From Arachnopeziza araneosa (lineage: Eukaryota > Ascomycota > Leotiomycetes > Helotiales > Arachnopezizaceae), in NCBI GenBank assembly GCA_003988855.1, contig QYAI01000090.1, positions 62,001 through 126,000 of the forward strand: a stretch of DNA of 64,000 nucleotides, written 5' to 3'. Below the pieces are notes generated by a model. It was given only the letters and a program-made list of their open reading frames with translations, had not been told where the DNA came from and did no database searches. Below, in pieces: positions 47,178-56,708 of the stretch. Position numbers and translations under genes: made by a program. How positions within the stretch are numbered: the stretch's first letter is position 1; the number at the start of each line of letters is the position of its first letter.

Positions 47178-48185
47178 TTATATCTCAATCGAATCCAAAA
47201 GGCGCCGAAACACCTCCTCAGTATTCATATTATAATCGAGGGTAAATCTGACTCCGGTGGCCGGATCGATGAGTCCCATGAGGGCAAAAAGCTTATCCCT
47301 CCGATCCGTCGACCGGCGATGCCGCGTCTCGAACGCGATATCCAGGATGTCGGGAGGGGGGGTGTAGATCTGCCGGCGCTCGCGCTCAATGTGCTGCATC
47401 TGGAGGTTCAGCACCTGCAGAAACATGCCGGGGCTGATCTCGGACAGTCCCAGTTGTTCCCACTGCGGGGTGATGGCGGCATACTTGATTCTGCGGATGA
47501 ATTTGCGCACGTGGGATGGGTCGTTGGTCCACTCGAAGCGATCGTTGCCGCACAGCATCGCGGCTCGCTGGGAGACGGCTGCTTCTTGCACGACCCAGAT
47601 GCGGCTGAACCACTCTCGATGGAGGATCTTGCGGAAGCCGTTCAGAAACCTAGGATCGGGTACTTTGACCCATGGAGGGCTCTCATCGAAAGAGCTCTCG
47701 GCCAAGTATCGCAGTATATCCATTCCCATGGAAGTATCTTCCTCGGAATCTCCAAGCCAGATGTCCACTGTCTGTGCTCGGGAATATATTCTCTGCATCA
47801 TGCCCACTTGGGTGTTTTTCTCCCCATTATCTTCCTGGTTGATACAAATGGCATCAGCCCAGATTATCCGAGGAGCCACTTCGGAACGTAGATTTCTGAG
47901 AGCAGTTTCTAAGCTGGGTAGTATTCGGAGGTAATATTGATCGCCCAGAACAATTCGAGGCATCTTGCCGTGTTCAGGCCACGGTCCCCATACATATGAT
48001 AGCGCCTCATATTTAATTTCCCAATCAACGACATCCTTCTGAGTCTCAGCTGAGGGAAAGAGACTAGGGTTGTGTATAAGTCTGCCTCGTAACGGATCTC
48101 CAGGGCTGCCGGGGAAAAGTTCTAGCACACGGATATGACTCTTCTCTTCTAAAGGGCGATATTGATAATATGTCTCAGCGGCTTC
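47178..48185 (-). pseudogene. Truncated HET domain gene
   Basis: An open minus-strand frame from 48185 to the TAA at 47178, about 335 codons. It contains a full HET core: YQYRPLEEKSHIRVLELFPG, YEALSYVWGPW, RIIWADAICINQEDNGEKN, VDIWLGDSEED, WFSRIWVVQEAA and STDRRDKLFALMGLI, ending at DYNMNTEEVFRRLLDSIEI. The C-terminal half expected in long HET proteins is missing: the stop comes where the sequence would normally continue. There is no ATG in front of the HET sequence, so either a 5' exon is spliced in or the start is lost. ACTAAT lies about 20 nt before possible acceptors near 48183, and an ATG-started open stretch at 48374 could supply a first exon, but I could not fix the join. It may be a short HET protein or a remnant. 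Confidence 0.6.
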
Positions 48186-49291
48186 TTATGTACATCCATT
48201 AGTCAAGACTTGTCTGTTGGGCATGGAGACAATCACTCAACTCCTCAGAACTGTCTTATCTTCTGAAACTTGATCCTTCACTACATGCAGCCAGAACCCG
48301 ACGGATATCCGTTGATCGAGGAGCGAGAAGTTCCAAGATTTGGTGATCCGACTCCAATAGTATTCTAGCACCATGGTTCTCGTTTAGCCTGAGCCAGTAT
48401 TGTTGTTTCCCGGTCTTATTGTAGGAGAAGAGTATGAGGGATCATCAACGCAGGGCTGGTTGAGGTGGCTGAGGCTCTAGCTGTGGCTGTGTGTGGTAAC
48501 ACAGCAACATCAAGGTCACCAATTTGTCTTATTTACCTTTATATATAATTAACTTAGAATTCGATACTTGTCTAATGTGACTAGACAGCATCCAGTTTAG
48601 GTACTTAACCGGTTTATCTGGTAGAAGTCACGTGGACTATAGAAACCACTTCTCCAGAGAATACTGAAGACTACAAGCCTCCCAGTTTACTGAGATTTAT
48701 TCACGATAGAGAAAGATAGCAAAATGCCAAAGAAAGTACATGAGAAGTAGCTCCACCTTAAGAATGGAACTAGGATTTCAAAGCCACACGTGACCTTGTA
48801 TTCTCTTCACTTCAACGCCAGCAAGCTCTAACTCGGACATCACCACCTCCATTATCACGTGTGCCCACCGGCCGAGCAGCTCGCCCGAGATCTCACCCGC
48901 AGCGGCTGCCACCGCCACACCCGCCCCAGCACCGCAGCCAATCAGGAGCGCAGTCGGCCTCGGCGACAACCGCAATCAGAGTATCAGCAAAGATGGGACG
49001 AGAACAGTTGAGACGAAACCCGCCGGATGAAAACAACAACGAGAGAACTTCCGGGAAATGGTGCCGTGAAGGATATATAGCTGAGAGAGAAGAACTGGAT
49101 CGATAAATGCCATCAGCTTCACTGTGCAGACGTCTCGGACAGGGAAACAGAGATACCACCAGGTCATCGTCATCATCGTCTGATTGCAGCGATAAGCCTC
49201 GATATCAGAGTCCAGCTCCAGCACAAGCACTGGGACGTGGATTTGCATTGCTCACTCTCAACACCACCTCGTACCAAGCCTGCCTCTCACA
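48186..49291. other. Intergenic upstream of the dioxygenase
   Basis: About 1.1 kb. It may include a first exon of the truncated HET gene (ATG near 48374 on the minus strand). CACGTG hexamers occur at 48629-48634, 48787-48792 and 48856-48861, the last about 430 bp before the dioxygenase start. Overlapping short frames at 48778-49160 are not convincing. Confidence 0.45.
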
Positions 49292-50308
49292 ATGGCACCC
49301 ACCAAATACGCCGATCGATCCATCCCCAAGATCTCTCTGCACGACTTCTCGTCCCGCATTGACGAGATAACCAGCCAGCTCGTGCATGCCGCCGAGACGG
49401 ATGGCTTCTTCGGGCTCATCGACCACGGCATCTCGCCTGGAGAGATCGAGACCATGTTTGACATGTCGGCGTCCTTCTTCTCCCTCCCCGAGTCGGTGAA
49501 GGCCAGCGTCCCGTTCAGCCACCTCAACGCCGGCTGGGAGAAGAACGCGCAGATCCGCCCGTCCACCGGCCAACCCGACCGCAAGGAGAGTTACCAGATG
49601 CAGTTCGGCGCCAACATGGAGGGCTCGTGGCTGCCCGAATCGCAGCTGGCTGGGTTCAAGCAGAACAGCCTGGAGTTCATGAGCAAGGCGCAGGGCGTGA
49701 GCGAGAAACTCATGCTGTGCTTTGCGCGGGGTCTGGGGTTCCCAGATGAATACTTCATCACGGCTCATGATGTGTCGAGGCCGGAGAGCCAGACCGTTCT
49801 CCGCCTGCTGCATTATTTCGAAGTCGACAAAGCGCTCCCGGTCCCAGAAGGGTATTACCGCGCAGGAGCACACGTGGATTGGGATCTCCTCACGCTCCTC
49901 TTCCAACGCGCGGGGCAATCCGGACTCGAGATATGTCCTGGGAGAGAAGCATCCACGGCTTTCGGACACGGCGATCTCTGGACCAAGGTTGAACCCGCGC
50001 CGGGCGAGATCGTCTGCAATATTGGCGACTTGCTCATGAGTTGGAGCGATGATCGCTTCAAGAGCACCTTTCATCGGGTCAAGACCCCTAGTGATCCCGA
50101 GATGGATTATTATGGTCCTAGATATAGTATGGCCTTCTTCAATCAGCCGTGTACGGATGCCGTGATTCAGGGGCCATTGAAGAAGTATCCTGCTGTGACA
50201 GGAAGAGAGTTCACAAAGGCAGCGATGGAGAGGAATTTCGCCGCGCTGAAAGCAAAGAAAATGGAGTTGGAGATTGTAAAGAGCGGTGCGGAAATTGCCG
50301 TTTCATGA
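49292..50308 (+). CDS. 2-oxoglutarate/Fe(II)-dependent dioxygenase (IPNS-like)
   Basis: A 338-residue single-exon protein of the isopenicillin N synthase-like oxygenase superfamily. The N-terminal DIOX_N part opens with IPKISLHDFSSR and contains DGFFGLIDHGI. The jelly-roll part has the iron ligands His194 and Asp196 in GAHVDWDLLTLL and His261 in KSTFHRVK; the 2-oxoglutarate-binding pair Arg277/Ser279 is in GPRYSMAFF. So the active site is complete. The length is typical. Such enzymes use 2-oxoglutarate and O2 to hydroxylate or desaturate small molecules; the substrate is not predictable. No biosynthetic core gene (PKS, NRPS, terpene cyclase) is nearby, so it is not obviously part of a metabolite cluster. 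It converges with the TRAP-alpha gene, 250 bp apart. Its coding sequence is GC-richer than the surrounding HET region. Confidence 0.93.
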   Translation: MAPTKYADRSIPKISLHDFSSRIDEITSQLVHAAETDGFFGLIDHGISPGEIETMFDMSASFFSLPESVKASVPFSHLNAGWEKNAQIRPSTGQPDRKESYQMQFGANMEGSWLPESQLAGFKQNSLEFMSKAQGVSEKLMLCFARGLGFPDEYFITAHDVSRPESQTVLRLLHYFEVDKALPVPEGYYRAGAHVDWDLLTLLFQRAGQSGLEICPGREASTAFGHGDLWTKVEPAPGEIVCNIGDLLMSWSDDRFKSTFHRVKTPSDPEMDYYGPRYSMAFFNQPCTDAVIQGPLKKYPAVTGREFTKAAMERNFAALKAKKMELEIVKSGAEIAVS

Positions 50309-50556
50309 GATGTGTTGGAGGGTTTTCCTATGGCAAAAGTTGGTTAATGTATGTTATGAGCGTGCTTTGTCACAAATGGAAATTTTTGATATCCCAAACC
50401 TGACTTGAGATACGCTTTTGATTTATGGTACATTGCTTTTCTCGTGCCTTTGAAGCGCCGCCAGATGCCCCCTTCCGCTATTTAACCCGCTGTCCTGCCT
50501 CCTTATACATAAAATGCTTTATTTGCCTGATAGATCTGCGATGCAATTATAATGGC

Positions 50557-51507
50557 TTATTCGACGACCTTGGTCTTTTTCGCCGATTTGCCGCTCTGAA
50601 CGCGCTTGGCGGCTGGGCGGTTGATGTGGTGCTCGGGGATCCAGCTCTCATCGTATGCCTTTTGAGCGAGAGCACCGGTTGTGACAGCAGGTCCATCAGC
50701 ACCAATGACTGAGACCTGGTCCTCGGGGGCAACGGCCTTCTTGGTTCCCTGGGTGGAACGCTTAGCGCGCTCGCCACCCTTTCCGCCACGTCTGGTCTGT
50801 GGGAAGAGGGTCTCGATCCAGGTCTTGTAGACAAAGAAGATGACACCGAGGAAGCCTGCGAGGAGGAAGAGGTAGAGGAAGATGCTGCAGAGGGTTAGCT
50901 AGAAACTTCTCTCTCGAAAAGTAACGTACATTTGGGGGTCGAAGAAGCTGGTAGCCGGCTCCACAACCGATACGGTTCCATTGTAGGCCTGGACTTGGTA
51001 GATGGCACCCGCAGCGCTGGACACAACTGCGAGGAGATTGAGGCGGAGATCCTGGGGATGGAGGTCGACGGTGAAGGTAAAGGGCACGCTCTGCTCCTCA
51101 CCAGCTGGAATCTCGAGGTCATATCGAGTGCTGGTGATATTGCGCACAATGGAATTGCTCGGATGAACACCCTCTGGCAATTGGAGGAGAGATGTCAATG
51201 CGCCCCCAACAACAGAAATATAGACCGGCTCAGCCTCATGATTCTTGAAATCCAATACCGCCTTGGTCGCGTATCCATTGATGAGCTTGACTCCAAAGAC
51301 CTCGGATGATGGGAAGGAGGCGGAGACCGAGACGGCGAGGTTGGCTGACGCGGGATTCTCGAGCTCTTCCTCGACCTGAGCGATGACGATGTTAGCATTT
51401 CAAGGGGCGTTTGGTGCCAGCCATTGACTTACGGGATCTGCGGCTGCGAAGACGCTGGCAGCTCGAAGAGCAAGGAGCGCGAGGGTAGAGTACTTGGAGA
51501 AAACCAT
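50557..51507 (-). CDS. irc22: TRAP-alpha/Irc22-family ER membrane protein
   Basis: Three exons on the minus strand: 51507-51433, 51375-50930 and 50884-50557 (introns 57 and 45 nt; donors GTAAGT and GTACGT). The product is 282 residues. A signal peptide (YSTLALLALRAASVFAAA) is followed by a luminal beta-rich domain with the features of the translocon-associated protein alpha family: VFGVKLINGYATKAVLDF, then RYDLEIPAGEEQSVPFTF and FDPQ. Next come one membrane helix (IIFLYLFLLAGFLGVIFFVY) and a basic cytosolic tail (RRGGKGGERAKR). The yeast homologue is Irc22, and in filamentous fungi this family is annotated under that name. It sits in the ER membrane next to the Sec61 channel. This is a housekeeping gene, so the syntenic core resumes here after the HET region. 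Confidence 0.9.
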
Positions 51508-52239
51508 GGTAGCTATCAATTGACACAGAGGGAGCGGGAGAGGTGTTGTTGATGAAGGAGAATGGTTGTAGCGATCGTGTGCTTGGCTGGGAAGTTTATT
51601 ATGTCTGATGCAATCTGGCTCATTGCTTTAGCGAGCGCTAGCTCACCAGCCACAACGCCACAACGCCACAATAACACCTCCACAACAACATCTCTCGGTC
51701 CCTTAATCAATGTCACCAAAGTCGAGTGCTGGCTAGGCCGTCAACTATTCATGCCACGTAAGTATGTGTTCTATTGAAAGTGCGTTTAAGTTGCTTCAAT
51801 GCGCCTCGTCTCATGATTGTCATTCTACTCGTGTTTGAATTGTATCCCAAAGCCTCTTGACCCACCCTGCCAATATGATAGCTCCACTGAGGAACGACGG
51901 GTCCTCCGCTGCTATTTAGCTTCTAGGATTGCAATATGTGGGTCAGCTCTGGTTGGTGTGATAAGCTTAGATTTTTATAAGGATGCTATCTTGGTGCTAG
52001 ATACAGCTATATTTGTCTGGCTAATCGCCTTCGGTAGCTACCTTTACGGGATCCCTGACAAGGCAATAACAAATATAGGTAGAGACTGTGGTCTTATATA
52101 CTAATGACATTGAAAAAAGCGGTAGTTCTCCCTTTCACTCAGCGTCTTTCCATCACCCTCTGCATACCAAGCGGTGCTCTTCCTCCGATAGCTTCCTCTG
52201 TTGCTCTCTCAAACGATCTTCCACAATGTAGGATTTGTA
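51508..52239. other. Intergenic, nothing recognised
   Basis: About 730 bp. An open stretch from 51817 to 52104 lacks an ATG start and reads ALVGVISLDFYKDAIL-like hydrophobic sequence; I cannot place it, and it may be a decayed repeat. Confidence 0.4.
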
Positions 52240-52614
52240 TCACTTCTGAGATACGCCTACGACGCTAGTCTCATTGATGATCGGCCCAAAGTAATTGGCG
52301 GTGAGTTCGGCACCACCGAATGGAATATTCATGCAATCGCTGTGAGGTGCGGCGAACTGAGCAGAAGATCCGCCACAAGCGCTCTCAGACCAGGTGATCA
52401 GGGTGGCCGAGATCACGCTCGAAGGGTTATATTGCAAATTGTTGAATGAGTTTCCACTGATACCGAAGCAGAAGCTGCTGGAGACATCGATCAAGATTTC
52501 GGTAGCACTTCCACCACAGTTAGAGCCCGTGAAAAGTGTTGCTTGGACGGATTGTGCTTGAGCTGTCCAAAACAAATGAGCGGCAGAAAGACTAAGGATT
52601 GCCAAAAAATTCAT
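52240..52614 (-). CDS. Small secreted cysteine-containing protein
   Basis: A 124-residue protein starting at ATG 52614. It has an N-terminal signal peptide (FLAILSLSAAHLFWTAQAQ) with probable cleavage after AQA. The mature part of about 105 residues has four Cys (in NCGGS, SFCFGI, ACGGSS, DCMNI) and is rich in Ser, Asn and Gly. It has no helix after the signal and no GPI-type tail. The spacing of the Cys in pairs suggests two disulfides and a compact beta-rich fold. The family is not recognised. In-frame upstream codons back to 52710 exist, but the signal peptide marks the start. A role at the cell surface or as an effector is possible but unsupported beyond size and secretion. Confidence 0.72.
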   Translation of the reverse strand: MNFLAILSLSAAHLFWTAQAQSVQATLFTGSNCGGSATEILIDVSSSFCFGISGNSFNNLQYNPSSVISATLITWSESACGGSSAQFAAPHSDCMNIPFGGAELTANYFGPIINETSVVGVSQK

Positions 52615-53458
52615 GTTGTAAAGGTTATACGGAGTAGTCTTTGGCGAAGAAAAGTTTGGTATAGCTCGAAGTTTAGCTGCTGGTGATTTTGAGATGGTGA
52701 AATGAAACACCTCGAGGAGATGAGAAGCTATTTATACTAATTGTAGCCGCTATGAAAGACTGTCCGGGCAAAGAGCACTCCAAGGTGCATAACGTTGACT
52801 AGAATTCTTTTCCCAATGAGGTATCTCAAGTGGTGTGTTGCTACGCCTCATAAGCAGTAGTCAGAAATCCTCATCACCTGCATACACGATCAAGATATCG
52901 AATTTATTATATTGGTGACGCGTAGCTGCGAGGATTGTTAGCCAACCAAGATTTATTTACGTGTAGTCGGAACACAGATGAGTACTTTCGAAGCTTCTAA
53001 GCGAATATCGCCACCTATCGACCTTAGCTTTTACACCATTTACTCGATTGAAAAAATCATTTATTAAGCTCAAATATGCTGACTAGTTAGCCAAGAACTT
53101 CCGTGTGGTAGATGGCGGTCGGCAAACGCGGAGATGTTCTATGTTGTACCTAGACTTGCTACCTTGGACTTTGTTTTCAAGGATATTCCTATTGCGAAGA
53201 AGGAATGTATTCAGCAAGGAATCCAAAATAATACAACATCTGATACTATCTGGGATAGCGATTTATAATTAGTTGCCACCTTCCGAATTCTTCATTCTTG
53301 AACTGACCGGGTGGCCTCGGTGAAGTCAGACTAAAGAAATTATTCTTCAGCCACGCCCTTTTCCCCTCACTCATTCATCACTCTTTTTTACACCGCCGTA
53401 GGATTTATCTGCTCAGCTGTCCAAGAGTAGCGTGATCGAGGAGTCTATCAGACAAGCT

Positions 53459-53488
53459 TTGTGGCGACCAGCCTTGTGGCGACCAGCC
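53459..53488. repeat. Perfect 15-bp tandem duplication
   Basis: TTGTGGCGACCAGCC occurs twice, head to tail, without mismatch. Confidence 0.9.
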
Positions 53489-54458
53489 TAGAAATTAGCG
53501 AGTACAGTAAGCGAGGGGGCTCCTCCTGGGCGGTGCAGACGAGATATTAACTACAATGCGGTTGCATCTGGAGACGGGGTACTTCCCGGTAGCACCGAGA
53601 TGTTAAATGAAATACGATCGCTTATACGCGAGATGGTAGAAGTATTGACAGGAATGCATTTGGAGCTTGGAAAGGCAAACACGAGATGCCAAACTCGGAG
53701 GAATAGAGCATGCATAAACGTTCGGTGATGGCGGAAACGAAGCTCAACCTATAAAAAATCGGCATCAATTTTCCTTGACATAAACGAGAGAATGCTACCT
53801 TGATTAAGAGAAGAGTATCACCGTCAATAAAAGGTCCGACTGAACTTGCAGAGTTGCATGAAGGGCTTCCGAATACAACCTGGCACGCATTGGGATATTA
53901 AAGCTGAAATTTATAACAAGACTTCTGGCGACAACTGCAAAGCCATGAAAAGAATAAGCAGGATGGTTTGATACCAGAACGTAAAGCGTATGCAATTTTG
54001 ATCGTTAAAAACCCCACAAGGGAAAAGTAAATCAGAAGCAAGGAAGACCTTCCGAGGATAAAACCGAATAGAGAATCAAAGGGAATCATAGGTTGATATG
54101 CTATTCAGGGTGGTAGCGTGGCTCATTGTCTGAGCCAGAGCTGACTTGCAACGAATGTTGCGATGAGGAAGACCAAAAATAACAAGAAGGGTAATTATTC
54201 TATCATCATTCTAGATTTTTGTGACACCGCCTATTTTGATAGTTAATAGCAGGCAAATATTAACTAAGACAGAAGTAGAGTATCAATAGGATTCATCTAC
54301 CTTATTTTCTCAGGAACTTTCCTTTGTGTTGATCTGAATCGATTGAAGAATACGATTTTAAAGGGGAAAAGTATACTAGCACCGAACCTTCTGATTAGTA
54401 GATTGATCTAGAAGCACCCGTTACTAATTTTTAACGCGGGCCGACAAATGAGGGGTAG

Positions 54459-54525
54459 GAGACATTGTCCGTGAAGAGACATTGTCCTTGAAGAGACATT
54501 GTCCGTGAAGAGTCACATTGTCCGG
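54459..54525. repeat. 17-bp tandem repeat, about four copies
   Basis: Units of GAGACATTGTCCGTGAA repeat head to tail: copies 1 and 3 are identical, copy 2 has one substitution (CTT for CGT), and the fourth is diverged (GAGTCACATTGTCCGG). It lies in AT-rich gene-free DNA. Confidence 0.9.
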
Positions 54526-56708
54526 TAATTGCACAGCTACCTATGCTCAACACCCCAGCGCACAGAAGATACCTGTATAAGCCAGTCTCCTATGGACTGG
54601 TGCGGAACTTGCAATACTGGGAAGAGTGGTAGAGAATTTCCAGCAGCTTCAACAACAGCTCTCTAGCACCGCACAGACCCGCAAGCAAGTACAGCCTCAA
54701 CATCAAACCATGATTTGGATCTTCCACCAATTATAAGTACGGTAGAACTATGGGAGATTCCATCCTACACATCCAATTTCGAAGATCAATCTTATGGCTA
54801 GAAAAACGAGCTTGACGTGAACAAGCATTGATTTTGCCATTTGCGAAAAGAAAATAGAACCATACTAGTCTATGTCATACGACGCATGGGAAATTGTCCG
54901 TTGTTCGCATGATGTAAATTTCAAACCCCTTGAACTGAGCTTATGCTAGAATCCACAGCTCGTGGAGCTCGGTGGATCCTTCAAATCACGATTGCACCGT
55001 TAGGATCAGATGTACCTACGCGCCATCCAATGATTGAATATGATTGTGTATGCTTTCGGTGTGTGCCGTGCTAGGGTTACAGTCCACATGACTGGCTACC
55101 GGTGAGGAGTTACTTTCTCTGGTAAAAAGCTTAATTTTGGTAAGCTTACGTGCCGGCATGCTATCAATGACAAGGAAAATAACTCTACTCGGTGTCAGCA
55201 CGTGTTTGGCGAATTTGAATTGGATGCCTCGTACACTTTGTAACTTCGGTTAATAGATTAGATGACATAATTATGGGCTGATGCAGTTATAGCTACATAA
55301 AAAATTTCATGATGGTAGAGTACTTTTGCTTGCTTGTGATTTTTGATACTATTTCCAAATGTGTATTCCTACTTTCAAGAATATACGTTAAAAATTTCAC
55401 CAGCTTTAGACCGCAAATTAGTTACTTTCTTTGCTCTTTCATATTCGCTTTGCGCATAGTTAACCAGCGACGCTGCTCTATTCAAGTTGCCCAGTTATGT
55501 TCCTGCTCTCTCTTCCAGTAACTAATTATAATTTTCATTCTATTCGATTTTACCGTACGAAATTGTTAACTCTACACGACTATACTTAGGGGGAGTAAGT
55601 CGGCTCCAAGGAGCCCAAACAAGGCCCTTTCGCCTATAAAAATGGACTCCTTGCTCTCTCACAATATAGTTTTGTCACGCCGCAGCATTCTGAAATATTT
55701 ACTCTATTGTATATGTTTTTTCATTAAACTCTTATCCACTTGGCTCTCTGGATTTACTTGGATGTGTAAATATTTGTTTTCATAGACTATTAGTTTCTTT
55801 CTGTCGCGCTCCACAGTAATCACTCTCTTCGATAATAATAGCTAGGATAAAGGATCTCAAGATTTTTGTTGAGAGAGCTCGACAAAAAGGTTAGAAGAAT
55901 AGAATTCACACCGATAGGTCCGACTCTGATAGCCATCTCGAGCCTAAGGCTTGAAAGCCATGTTAAAGGCAAGTGGACAATTCTTCTTTGTGAGTCAAAA
56001 TTTCTCAGCAAGTGCTCTTATAATATCACTCAATCAGTCTCTGGACGAGAATCTGGTATGTGCTCTATTTGTGGTGGGAAAACTCTGAAGGAGGAAGCGA
56101 GGGGCGAGCTCGTGGGTGAGTGCCTGAGGCCACAACAGCTCTTGACCTAATAAATAGATTCGCTCAAGGTCTGGTGTTGGTTCTGACGCCACAACAAGTC
56201 GTTTAGTATCTCATCAATGACCTCGACTCATGTAGAGGATTTGTGCAGAATCTCGCTTTAATGTTAATGGCCTCGAAGTTCACGACTCCAATACACAAGT
56301 CAACATTGTTAGAGTAAAAGGCTCAGTACAAGACCTTCTAGGTGTTTTGGCTAATTCTAGAAGAAATGGACTTAGTCTAATCTTGCATTCTTCAAAGTAA
56401 TGGATTGAGTTCTCTCCCTATTTTGTTATACAGGTATCGAGTGACTGGCTCAATCACCAATTTTTGTTACCTAGATTTCAAGGCGCTAACTGTCGAACGA
56501 TATAATTCGTTATTGATAAGTTGGTGGCGCTGTGTAACTTCACCGGGTGACTCCCCACCGAAGTGGGGAATCTGATAGTTCCATCGCGGGCTGGCCTGAC
56601 CTCGCGAGATCTTATTCCTGCTCAGACATTTCTACTATCCTGAAAACATTTATCTCAACTACCGTGTTCATCACAGTGTTCTTTGAGAGCAACTCTTATG
56701 GCTTAAAT

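Larger units (their letters stand above)
52615..56708. other. AT-rich gene-free region with short repeats
   Basis: About 4.1 kb without convincing coding sequence. It holds a perfect 15-bp duplication (53459-53488), a 17-bp tandem repeat (54459-54525) and a short hairpin GGCTCCAAGGAGCC near 55601. A stretch near 55559 resembles one near 59393. Composition and lack of frames suggest decayed repeat or transposon DNA, but I can identify no element ends or transposase. Confidence 0.5.

Noticed and set aside
47319..47934. Plus-strand frames of 181-190 codons antisense to the truncated HET gene
   Set aside because: Shadows of the HET frame; no motif of their own.
49205..50074. 289-codon minus-strand frame antisense to the dioxygenase
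   Set aside because: A shadow caused by strong third-position GC bias in the real dioxygenase gene, whose active site is complete.
51817..52104. Open hydrophobic stretch resembling a transposon relic
   Set aside because: No ATG, no identifiable transposase or polymerase motif; too short to support a call.
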